Part shown: positions 1 through 5,992 of the stretch, piece by piece | Layout: each line of letters starts with the position of its first letter | Position numbering within the stretch: the first letter of the stretch is position 1 | DNA from: Clostridiales bacterium | GTDB taxonomy: Bacteria; Bacillota; Clostridia; Oscillospirales; Acutalibacteraceae | NCBI GenBank assembly: GCA_012511005.1 | Contig: JAAZGX010000074.1 | Span: forward strand, 1-5,992 | DNA length: 5,992 nucleotides | Direction: 5' to 3' | Program-made: the position numbers and the translations under genes | Notes under the pieces: model-generated | What the model was told of the DNA's origin: nothing | The model's input: the letters and a program-made list of their open reading frames with translations, nothing else | Databases searched by the model: none

Positions 1-13
1 ATTTTTAATATAA

Positions 14-57
14 GCTTTTGCCAATCTTATTAAGGTTGGCAAAAGCCTTTTTCTTTT
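14..57 (+). terminator. Rho-independent terminator of an upstream gene
   Basis: An 11-bp perfect stem (GCTTTTGCCAA at 14-24 with TTGGCAAAAGC at 36-46) extends inward by a T-G wobble and three further pairs. This gives a stem of about 15 bp closed by a 3-nt loop (29-31). The descending arm runs, one base later, into TTTTTCTTTT (48-57), a good U-tract for transcription on the + strand. The other strand has no comparable U-tract, so it is read as one-directional. It should end the transcript of a + strand gene lying before the window. It sits immediately upstream of the mannosidase and separates that gene from the preceding unit. Confidence 0.93.
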
Positions 58-85
58 AACTAAAAATGCGAAAAGGAAGTGTATT

Positions 86-3000
86 ATGCTTAACGAAAAG
101 CAAATTGAAAGAATGTTATCAAAGGTTTCAAGATTTCTTACTACTCTTGAGCCGCACATATTTGAAAAAGTCGGAGAGCTAAAAGATGTAGTAGCTTTTG
201 AAACGACAGATGAACATCATAAAATACCTGAACATACACTCTTTAATCCCATATCAAGTGGTTTTAAATGGGGCGGGGAAAGCCATTACTGTTGGTTTAA
301 ATCCTCTTTTACAGTGCCAAAAGAGCTTTCCGGCAAGGATTTGTTTCTTATGCCGAAAGTTGGCGGCTATGAGGCTATGCTATGGGTTGACGGTGTGCCT
401 TTTGGTACATTCTGTTCAAAAATAGTGTTCACAGGTCATGGAAATCATTACTGTGACTTACTTGTGCAAAACGCCAAAGAGGGACAAGTTATTGATATAG
501 CGGTTGAGTATTATGCGGGGCATTCCTATAAAGGCTGCCTGCCGCTTGAGAATGAGCCAATTCTTGAATACGATTATTCTTATAATTCTTTTGATATTTG
601 TGTAAAGAACTATGAGGTAGAGGAATATTATTTTGACCTTGAAGCTCTCGTTTTGCTTGAAAGTGTGCTGCCTAACACCTCTTTTAGAAAAGCGGAGCTT
701 ATAAATACACTTTATGAAATACATAATAATGTTTATTATTCATATGACGATGTTGACAGAGAAACATTCCTTTTAGCGCTTAGGAAAACAAGTCCGATAT
801 TAAAAAAAGCACTAAGCGTTAAAAACGGTCCCGAAGCACCTAAAGCCTATGTTATAGGGCATTCCCATATGGATACGGCGTGGCTTTGGCATGTTGGCGA
901 AACCATTAAAAAATGCGCCCGTACATATGCTAATCAAATAAGCCTTATGCAGCAATATCCGCAATACAACTTTATTCAAAGCTCTGCTTGCCATGGTAAT
1001 TTCATTCGCGAGCATTATCCAGATTTATTCAGGCGCATACAAGAAGCAGTAAAGCAAAATAGATATGAGCCTAACGGCGGCGTATGGGTTGAGTGCGACT
1101 GTAATGTAACATCGGGTGAATCTTTGGTGCGTCAATTCCTTTGGGGACAGCGTTTTACGAGAGAGTATTTCGGCTATACTTCCAACTGCTTTTGGTTGCC
1201 TGATACTTTCGGTTACAGCGCCGCAATTCCGCAGATTATGAAAAGCTGCGGTGTAGACTATTTTTTAACGACGAAAATCGGCTGGAATGATACTAATATA
1301 TTCCCGTATGATACATTTTGGTGGCAGGGGTTAGACGGTACCCGTGTATTTACACACTTTAACAGAACGCATATGCCGCCTACTGCTGACAGGATTTATT
1401 CTCAGGTTTATGACGAGGGCAGGGGCGTTGGAATAAAAGAGAAAACCGTTAATGATAAGCTGCTTATAGCCTTTGGCTATGGTGACGGCGGCGGCGGACC
1501 GCAATTTGAGCAGATTGAGGCTGCAAAAAGGTTAAAAGACTTAAACGGTTGCCCAAAAACAGAGTATACGCTCGTAGGCGACTTTATGAAAGAGCTTGAA
1601 GAAACTTCAGTAAATCCAAATGTTTATAAAGGAGAGCTTTATTTAGAGCTTCACAGGGGAACGCTTACAAACCAACATGAGATTAAACGCAATAACCGTA
1701 AAGCGGAGTTAGGGCTTCGTGACCTTGAATTCTTTGTTGTAGATAAAGCCGTAAAGTCGGGCGTACCTGCCGAAAGCACTGAAACAAAGCCGCTTTGGGA
1801 GTTAATGCTCTTAAACCAATTCCACGATATTCTGCCGGGAACTTGTATCCCAAGAGCGCATAAAGAAAGCAGAGAGCAGACTTCTCATATAATAAAACGA
1901 ACGGGCGAACTCGTCTCGCTATATGCAAAAGGCAGCGAGGCGGCAGTTACATTTACAAATACGCTGTCGTTTGATAGAAATGACCCTGTAATAGCGAAAG
2001 TGCCAAAAGGGTATGCGCTTGACTGTGATTACAGTCAGCAAGCGTATGAAAATCTTGACGGGGAGCATTGTGTTATTGTAACAGGCTTAACCATTCCGGC
2101 ATTTTCATCAATTTCTTTTGGGCTTGTAAAATGTAAATCAAATGATTTAAAAAATAATAATCAAAGCCCGTTTAAGCTAAAAGACAACGAGCTTACGACA
2201 GAATTCGCAAAAGTAAAATTTGACGATAGGGGCTATATATCCTCGTTTATTGACCTTTCTGTAAATAGGGAGCTTGTAAACGGCTTGCCGTTTAACACTT
2301 TTGTTGTTGCAGAGGATTTGCCGACAGCTTGGGACAGTTGGGATGTGGACGCTGATATTGAAACGAAATTTATGGACTGCGCCGCACTTTTATCAAGAGA
2401 AATAGTATCAAACGGCAGTGCCGCTCTTATTATTCGCAGTAAGTACAAGGTTACTGAAAAATCGTCCGTAACACAGGATATGATTTTCTTTTCAAACAGT
2501 AAACAAGTGCGTTTTGATACTGTTATGGACTGGCAGGATGACCACCGCTTTATGAAAACTGTGTTTGATACTGCTATAATGCAGGAGTTTGCCCGCTGTG
2601 AAGTTCAATTTGGTTATACAAGGCGACCGACAACGAGAAACACAAGCATTGAAAAAGCAAAGTTTGAAGTGCTAAACCATAAGTATACCGATATTTCAGA
2701 GTCGCGTTTCGGAGTAACACTTCTTAACGATTGCAAATATGCCGTCAGCGTTGAAGGCGGAAGCATAAGGCTTTCGCTTCACAAGGGCGGTACAAGACCG
2801 GACTTTACGGGAGACCATGGCAGGCACCGCTCTGTATATGCATTTTTACCGCACGAGGGTGACTTTAGCGCAAAAACCGTTACAAAACCCGCGTACGAGC
2901 TTAACATTCCCGCCGTAGTGACAGACGGAGTATATAAGGCGGAAGCGCTTATTTTACCGGAACTTGATAATATTATAGTGGAGTCAATAAAGCCGTGCGA

Positions 3001-3202
3001 GGATAACGAAAAGGCGTTTATAGCTCGTCTTTATGAGTGTGAGGGAGCATATGTAAATACAAAATTGGCGTTTTCAAATTCAGCTAAAAAGGCTTTTATC
3101 GCAAATATGCTTGAAGAACCTATCGGCGAAAAGCTTAATATAGCATCATGTGAGCTAATTTTTAAACCGTTTGAAATTAAAACGCTCAAAGTCTATTATT
3201 AA
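86..3202 (+). CDS. Alpha-mannosidase, glycoside hydrolase family 38 (cytosolic class II type)
   Basis: This is a retaining, metal-dependent exo-alpha-mannosidase of 1038 aa, a normal length for the Ams1-like class II bacterial enzymes. Residues ~65-150 form the N-terminal beta-sandwich (WFKSSFTVP, LWVDGVPFG). The catalytic domain begins at ~253 with the GHSHMDTAWLW motif, whose H261 and D263 are the expected Zn ligands. D373 in WLPDTFGYS is the predicted nucleophile, and H580 in NQFHDILPGT is the fourth metal ligand. The GDGGGGP loop (466-472) and the LHRGTLTNQ segment (522-530) are also family-typical. Residues ~620-1038 are the C-terminal beta-sandwich region, with the conserved RRPTTRNTS (847-854) and LLNDCKY (879-885) stretches. 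No signal peptide or membrane segment is visible, so it should act in the cytoplasm on imported mannosides or oligosaccharides. The start is supported by AAGGAAG (73-79) six bases upstream. All key residues are present and the frame is intact. The exact linkage specificity cannot be read from sequence. A mannosylglycerate hydrolase (MngB) role is less likely, because that group is shorter. Confidence 0.95.
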   Translation: MLNEKQIERMLSKVSRFLTTLEPHIFEKVGELKDVVAFETTDEHHKIPEHTLFNPISSGFKWGGESHYCWFKSSFTVPKELSGKDLFLMPKVGGYEAMLWVDGVPFGTFCSKIVFTGHGNHYCDLLVQNAKEGQVIDIAVEYYAGHSYKGCLPLENEPILEYDYSYNSFDICVKNYEVEEYYFDLEALVLLESVLPNTSFRKAELINTLYEIHNNVYYSYDDVDRETFLLALRKTSPILKKALSVKNGPEAPKAYVIGHSHMDTAWLWHVGETIKKCARTYANQISLMQQYPQYNFIQSSACHGNFIREHYPDLFRRIQEAVKQNRYEPNGGVWVECDCNVTSGESLVRQFLWGQRFTREYFGYTSNCFWLPDTFGYSAAIPQIMKSCGVDYFLTTKIGWNDTNIFPYDTFWWQGLDGTRVFTHFNRTHMPPTADRIYSQVYDEGRGVGIKEKTVNDKLLIAFGYGDGGGGPQFEQIEAAKRLKDLNGCPKTEYTLVGDFMKELEETSVNPNVYKGELYLELHRGTLTNQHEIKRNNRKAELGLRDLEFFVVDKAVKSGVPAESTETKPLWELMLLNQFHDILPGTCIPRAHKESREQTSHIIKRTGELVSLYAKGSEAAVTFTNTLSFDRNDPVIAKVPKGYALDCDYSQQAYENLDGEHCVIVTGLTIPAFSSISFGLVKCKSNDLKNNNQSPFKLKDNELTTEFAKVKFDDRGYISSFIDLSVNRELVNGLPFNTFVVAEDLPTAWDSWDVDADIETKFMDCAALLSREIVSNGSAALIIRSKYKVTEKSSVTQDMIFFSNSKQVRFDTVMDWQDDHRFMKTVFDTAIMQEFARCEVQFGYTRRPTTRNTSIEKAKFEVLNHKYTDISESRFGVTLLNDCKYAVSVEGGSIRLSLHKGGTRPDFTGDHGRHRSVYAFLPHEGDFSAKTVTKPAYELNIPAVVTDGVYKAEALILPELDNIIVESIKPCEDNEKAFIARLYECEGAYVNTKLAFSNSAKKAFIANMLEEPIGEKLNIASCELIFKPFEIKTLKVYY

Positions 3203-3205
3203 CAA

Positions 3206-3235
3206 TTTATACTTGTAGTGGTTTTAGCTTATAAT
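3206..3235 (+). promoter_or_regulatory. Candidate sigma-A promoter upstream of the V-ATPase operon (distal)
   Basis: A perfect TATAAT (3230-3235) lies 18 bp after TTTATA (3206-3211), which matches four of six bases of the -35 consensus. Transcription would start near 3242 and give a leader of about 90 nt before the first ATPase gene. The -10 box lies in the loop of an imperfect inverted repeat (3218-3244). The region is very AT-rich, so -10-like strings occur by chance; another perfect TATAAT at 3267-3272 lacks a well-placed -35. This is a candidate only. Confidence 0.4.
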
Positions 3236-3244
3236 GAAAATCAC
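3218..3244. repeat. Imperfect inverted repeat after the mannosidase gene
   Basis: GTGGTTTT (3218-3225) pairs with AAAATCAC (3237-3244) through eight pairs including one G-T wobble, around an 11-nt centre. Only a short ATTTA follows, so it would be a weak terminator for the mannosidase transcript at best. The centre contains TATAAT (3230-3235), so it could instead be a protein-binding site over a promoter. No better terminator was found between the mannosidase stop codon and the ATPase operon. Confidence 0.4.
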
Positions 3245-3273
3245 ATTTACGCAGAAAAGTTTAATATATAATG

Positions 3274-3302
3274 TTGATTAATACTACTAATTGTGGTAGT
3301 AT
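3274..3302 (+). promoter_or_regulatory. Candidate extended -10 promoter of the ATPase operon (proximal)
   Basis: TTGATT (3274-3279) matches four of six -35 bases. It is followed after exactly 17 bp by TAGTAT (3297-3302), also four of six, preceded by the extended -10 dinucleotide TG (3294-3295, TGG-TAGTAT). Transcription would begin near 3309 and give a short leader of about 26 nt that holds the ribosome binding site of the first ATPase gene. A 22-bp inverted repeat fills the interval from the -35 to the end of the -10 box, which is a typical position for a repressor operator. Confidence 0.5.
3281..3302. promoter_or_regulatory. Operator-like inverted repeat in the promoter spacer
   Basis: Seven-base arms ATACTAC (3281-3287) and GTAGTAT (3296-3302) are perfectly complementary around 8 bases. 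Inside, A3289-T3294 pairs and T3288-G3295 is a wobble, so it could also form a 9-bp hairpin with a 4-nt loop. No T-tract follows, which argues against a terminator. The right arm contains the -10 box of the proximal candidate promoter. A dimeric repressor bound here would block RNA polymerase. No regulator gene is present in the window, so the binding protein is unknown. Confidence 0.5.
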
Positions 3303-3334
3303 AAGTAAGTATATTAATATGATGGAGTGAGGTT

Positions 3335-3655
3335 ATGGTTGCCGAAATGCTGCAAAAGGTTTTAGATGCAGAGCAGAAAGCACAGGAGATAATTGACGGT
3401 GCCAATGTTGAAGCGGAAAGCATTTTAACAACAGCTAAAGAGCAGGCGGAAAGCATAAGGTCAAACATGGCGGAAAACGCGAAAGCTGAACTTTCTGTTA
3501 TAGATGAAAGTATTACCCAAAGGGCGAACTTTGCACAGCTTGATGCTAAAAGGCGCGCCGATGCTGAAATAGAAAGGCTTAAAACTGTGACGGATAAAAG
3601 ACGCAGTGAGGTTATCGGAAAGCTTATTAAAGAAGCTGTAAAAGTTGATTTATAA
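3335..3655 (+). CDS. ntpF: V-type ATPase peripheral stalk subunit (G/H type, NtpF-like)
   Basis: This 106-aa, highly charged, Ala/Glu/Lys-rich protein is predicted to be almost entirely alpha-helical coiled coil. Alanines and isoleucines recur with the roughly 11-residue spacing of right-handed coiled coils at 11-42 (AEQKAQEII, then AESILTTAKEQAESI). A basic segment, KRRADAEIERL (72-82), leads to a C-terminal amphipathic helix, SEVIGKLIKEAV (91-102). This is the pattern of the small stalk subunit that pairs with subunit E and links the V1 head to subunit a, resisting rotor torque. There are no membrane segments. GGAG (3324-3327), seven bases before the ATG, supports the start. It is 16 bp upstream of ntpI and opens the operon, as ntpF does in Enterococcus hirae. 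Low-complexity coiled coils are weak evidence on their own, so the identification relies strongly on position. The same protein is called subunit H or G in other naming schemes. Confidence 0.85.
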   Translation: MVAEMLQKVLDAEQKAQEIIDGANVEAESILTTAKEQAESIRSNMAENAKAELSVIDESITQRANFAQLDAKRRADAEIERLKTVTDKRRSEVIGKLIKEAVKVDL

Positions 3656-3671
3656 CAGGGGAAAATAAAAA

Positions 3672-5654
3672 ATGGCGAAGCTCAAAATCTCAAAAATCGA
3701 AATTATAACGCCTCTGTCTGACGGACAGGGGATAGTTGATTTTATTCAGCGCACAGGAACAGTTGAGCTGTTAAAAATAGAAAAAGAGGGGCTTTCTCAT
3801 GTTGACACTTCGGGCACTCTTTCTCAATTTGACAAATACTTAAATGCCGCAAATGAGGCAAATCGTGTTTTAGCTAAGTATTCAACAAAGAAGCAGTCTG
3901 TTACTGATATGCTTTCAGGCAGAACAGAGCTTTCTGAAGATGATTATAAAACTCGTACAGCAGAAACTGATAATATTTTAGCCGCTTGCTATGATATAAA
4001 CTCTGCAGTTAAGAAACAGGCGGACAATAAAGCCGAAATAGCAAGAAATCAAACGGCATATGACTTATTAAAGCCTTGGCTCATTTGTGATATACCGACG
4101 AATACGACTAAAATCGGGGGGCAAAGTGTCTTTATAGGCGCAATTCCGAGAGAATACGATAAAGAAACGCTTATTGAAGATATAAATAAATATGCGCCGA
4201 AAGCACAAGAGTTTGAGGTTTTTATACTTTACTCGGACAAGTCTGTAACAAGAGCCGTAATCTTATCCCATAATTCTTGTGAAGCAGAAATTGAAACGGC
4301 GCTCAGAAACCTTAATTTTACGCGTCCCGCAAATCCCACAAGGCATTTGCCGTCAGAAAAAGCTGAAAGGCTGCTAAATGAAATAAAACGATTAGAAAAA
4401 GAAAGTGCCGAATATACTGAAAAAATCAAAGGATTTGCAAATAAACGGGACGATATAAAGTTTTTAATAGATTACTTGATGATAAGAAAAGAAAAATATG
4501 AAGCTATTAAAGACCTTGGTATGACGGACAATGTTATCGTAATAACGGGATATGCAGAGCAAAATGTCGCATTAAAGCTGAAACAAGAACTTGAAAACAG
4601 CTTCTTTGCCGCCATTTCGATATATGAGCCAAAAGAGGACGATGATGTACCCGTTTTACTGAAAAATAAAGCGTTTTTCAGCCCTGCCGAAAATTTAGTG
4701 GGTATGTATTCAATGCCCGCTAAAAGTGATGTTGACCCAACGGCATTTACCGCTTTTTTTTACTATTTCTTTTTCGGTGCGATGCTGTCTGACGCTGGCT
4801 ATGGTATGTTAATGGTTATAGTTATAGCATTGGTTCTTAAAAAGTTTAATGTTGAGCCAAAGCTAAGGAAATCATTAAAAATGTTTTTCTGGTGCGGCGT
4901 TTCTACCGTAATATGGGGCACTTTATACGGGAGTTGGTTCGGTGACATTATAAATGTTGTAAGAGAAAGCTTTTTTAACCTGCCGCCAACTCGGCTATAT
5001 TTGTGGGTGGACCCGCTTGACAACCTTTTGGGTGTAATGGTTTGGTGTTTCGGTTTTGGTCTTGTTCACCTGTTTACAGGATATGCAATAAAAGGTTATG
5101 CACTTTGGAAGAGTAAAGACAAATTCGGAGCATTCTCTGAAACGATACCCACATATGTGTTAGTCTTAGGAGCGGCCCCTTATTTCGGCGGTTTATTCGT
5201 AGATGTTCCGGACAGTCTTAAAAGTATCGCCCCTTATTTTATTGGGGTAGGCGCATTACTCGTAGTATTAACGGCAGGTAGGGACAGTAAAAGTATTGTT
5301 GGCAAAATCGGCGGTGGGTTTTATGGGCTGTATAATGTATTAGCGGGTTATTTAGGTGATGTGCTTTCCTATTCAAGGCTTTTAGCCTTAGGGCTTTCCA
5401 CAGGAGTAATAGCAAGCGTTATAAATATGCTCGGCGTTATGGTTGATAATGTTTTTGCGAGAATAGTAATGCTCGTATTTGTCTTTATAATAGGGCATAC
5501 CGCAAACTTTATGATTAACATTATCGGCTCATATGTTCACGCTTTAAGACTTCAATTCGTTGAGTTTTATCCTAAGTTTTATGAGGGCGGAGGCAGAGCC
5601 TTAAAACCCTTAGAAATAAATACACAGTTTTTCAGATTTAAGGAGGATTATTAA
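3672..5654 (+). CDS. ntpI: V-type ATPase subunit I (membrane stator subunit a)
   Basis: This 660-aa subunit is close in size to other bacterial NtpI/AtpI proteins. The N-terminal half (1 to ~340) is the cytoplasmic arm: an alpha/beta start (KISKIEIITPLSDG), coiled-coil stretches at ~50-130 and ~226-280, and a globular part between. The membrane half begins at ~356 (DPTAFTAFFYYFFFGAMLSD), with the conserved SDAGYG at 373-378. Hydrophobic segments follow at about 402-424, 450-475, 491-510, 517-535, 550-590 and 594-620. The long helix YLGDVLSYSRLLALGLSTG (560-578) carries R569, the expected essential arginine of the stator. A second conserved arginine, R626, lies in HALRLQFVEF (623-632), followed by KFYEGGGRALKPL. 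With NtpK it forms the two half-channels through which ions pass during ATP-driven pumping or ATP synthesis. AGGGGA (3657-3662) lies nine bases before the ATG. The gene is intact and overlaps the next start codon by one base. Confidence 0.97.
   Translation: MAKLKISKIEIITPLSDGQGIVDFIQRTGTVELLKIEKEGLSHVDTSGTLSQFDKYLNAANEANRVLAKYSTKKQSVTDMLSGRTELSEDDYKTRTAETDNILAACYDINSAVKKQADNKAEIARNQTAYDLLKPWLICDIPTNTTKIGGQSVFIGAIPREYDKETLIEDINKYAPKAQEFEVFILYSDKSVTRAVILSHNSCEAEIETALRNLNFTRPANPTRHLPSEKAERLLNEIKRLEKESAEYTEKIKGFANKRDDIKFLIDYLMIRKEKYEAIKDLGMTDNVIVITGYAEQNVALKLKQELENSFFAAISIYEPKEDDDVPVLLKNKAFFSPAENLVGMYSMPAKSDVDPTAFTAFFYYFFFGAMLSDAGYGMLMVIVIALVLKKFNVEPKLRKSLKMFFWCGVSTVIWGTLYGSWFGDIINVVRESFFNLPPTRLYLWVDPLDNLLGVMVWCFGFGLVHLFTGYAIKGYALWKSKDKFGAFSETIPTYVLVLGAAPYFGGLFVDVPDSLKSIAPYFIGVGALLVVLTAGRDSKSIVGKIGGGFYGLYNVLAGYLGDVLSYSRLLALGLSTGVIASVINMLGVMVDNVFARIVMLVFVFIIGHTANFMINIIGSYVHALRLQFVEFYPKFYEGGGRALKPLEINTQFFRFKEDY
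5640..5646 (+). promoter_or_regulatory. Strong Shine-Dalgarno site for ntpK inside the end of ntpI
   Basis: AAGGAGG, a full anti-16S match, lies seven bases before the ATG at 5654. It picks that start over the in-frame ATG at 5663. The ntpI stop and the ntpK start share a base (TAATG), so the two genes are probably translationally coupled. The strong site also suits a subunit needed in many copies per complex. Confidence 0.85.
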
Positions 5655-5992
5655 TGTTGGATATGTTTGTGCAGTGGGGCGGCGTAGTTTTAGTGTTTTT
5701 TGCCGCGGCGATTTCCGTTGTCTTTCCGGGGCTCGGCTCCGCAAGGGGAATAGGGCTTGTGGGACAAGCAGCATCAGGGCTGATTTCCGAAGACCCGTCA
5801 AAATTCAGTAAAGTGCTTATTCTTCAGGCTCTGCCGGGAACACAGGGACTTTACGGGTTTCTTACAACAATACTTTTACTAAACCAAACAGGGCTTTTAG
5901 GCAGCGAGGCGGCGGCTATTGACCTTAACACAGGTATTAGATACCTTCTTGCGGTGCTTCCTATTACAATTGTTGGTTATTTTTCCGCTATA
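5654..5992 (+). CDS. ntpK: V-type ATPase subunit K (proteolipid, rotor ring subunit c), partial at 3' end
   Basis: The open frame runs off the window after 113 codons. The family is about 155-160 aa, so roughly the last third is missing. Residues ~8-25 form a hydrophobic helix leading into PGLGSARGIG (25-34), the glycine-rich helix packing typical of ring proteolipids. A polar loop (SEDPSKF, 45-51) precedes a second helix, LILQALPGTQGLYGF (55-69), and a third helix begins at ~95 (GIRYLLAVLPITIVGYF). This is the two-hairpin, four-helix V-type proteolipid; the ion-binding glutamate sits in helix 4, beyond the window. L60, T63 and Q64 correspond to residues that bind Na+ in E. hirae NtpK (L61, T64, Q65 by my recollection of that sequence). 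Several copies form the membrane ring that turns against NtpI. It follows ntpI with a one-base overlap and its own strong ribosome binding site. Confidence 0.94.
   Translation, partial: MLDMFVQWGGVVLVFFAAAISVVFPGLGSARGIGLVGQAASGLISEDPSKFSKVLILQALPGTQGLYGFLTTILLLNQTGLLGSEAAAIDLNTGIRYLLAVLPITIVGYFSAI

Noticed and set aside
36..66. Promoter made of TTGGCA (36-41) and TAAAAA (61-66)
   Set aside because: The spacing is 19 bp, the -10 is only 4/6, and the start would fall on the ribosome binding site. It is kept as a question in the findings but not annotated.
458..1015. Minus-strand open frames of 67-88 codons within the mannosidase gene
   Set aside because: They lie wholly antisense to a gene with clear family motifs, and their translations show no recognisable domain. 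They are shadows of the real frame.
1683..2448. Further minus-strand open frames over the mannosidase C-terminal half
   Set aside because: They overlap strongly conserved GH38 coding sequence and their products have no recognisable motif.
3203..3334. Riboswitch or small RNA in the intergenic region
   Set aside because: The region is only 132 bp and very AT-rich. It has two short hairpins but no recognisable conserved riboswitch core and no terminator-antiterminator pair.
3412..3458. Short repeated string GCGGAAAGCAT within ntpF
   Set aside because: It encodes the recurring Ala-Glu-Ser-Ile of the coiled-coil heptad/hendecad pattern, so protein repetition explains it.
3247..3468. Minus-strand 73-codon open frame crossing the intergenic region and the start of ntpF
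   Set aside because: About 60% of it is antisense to the coiled-coil subunit. The product's Ser/Ala-rich sequence is the mirror of Ala/Glu codons, with no independent support.
5610..5801. Minus-strand 63-codon open frame at the ntpI/ntpK junction
   Set aside because: It is antisense to the end of ntpI and the well-matched start of ntpK, and its Arg/Pro-rich product is typical of a shadow frame.

Overview
The window looks like chromosomal DNA from a low-GC Gram-positive bacterium of the Clostridia type, possibly a gut Ruminococcaceae/Lachnospiraceae relative. This rests on AT-rich sequence, strong purine-rich Shine-Dalgarno sites, a Rho-independent terminator with a U-tract, and a V-type (rotary, Enterococcus-like ntp) ATPase operon. 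The taxonomic guess is inference; nothing here fixes the species. Every gene lies on the + strand.

Layout. Positions 14-57 hold a very strong intrinsic terminator closing an upstream gene that is not in the window. A large cytosolic GH38 alpha-mannosidase (86-3202) starts only 28 bp after its T-tract. A 132-bp AT-rich intergenic region (3203-3334) follows, with several promoter-like elements and two inverted repeats; one of these lies between the -35 and -10 boxes of a plausible promoter. A V-type ATPase operon then begins. It contains a 106-aa coiled-coil peripheral-stalk subunit (3335-3655, NtpF/G-like), the 660-aa membrane stator subunit a/I (3672-5654), and the first 113 codons of the proteolipid ring subunit c/K (from 5654, cut by the window end). 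The order F-I-K is the same as the start of the Enterococcus hirae ntp operon, so the remaining subunits (E, C, G, A, B, D) would be expected downstream.

How the genes work together. NtpI and NtpK form the ion path of the Vo motor. The essential arginine of NtpI acts against the ion-binding carboxylates of the K ring, and NtpF, paired with the E subunit, forms the peripheral stalk. The visible half of NtpK carries Leu, Thr and Gln at the positions that bind Na+ in E. hirae NtpK, which hints at a sodium-translocating enzyme. The mannosidase has no obvious functional link to the ATPase and appears to be a separate transcription unit that trims mannosides in the cytoplasm.

The window reads as ordinary metabolic and bioenergetic chromosome. 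I found no mobile element, CRISPR array, tRNA, rRNA or novel defence-like system. The most interesting part is the regulatory DNA between the mannosidase and the ATPase operon.
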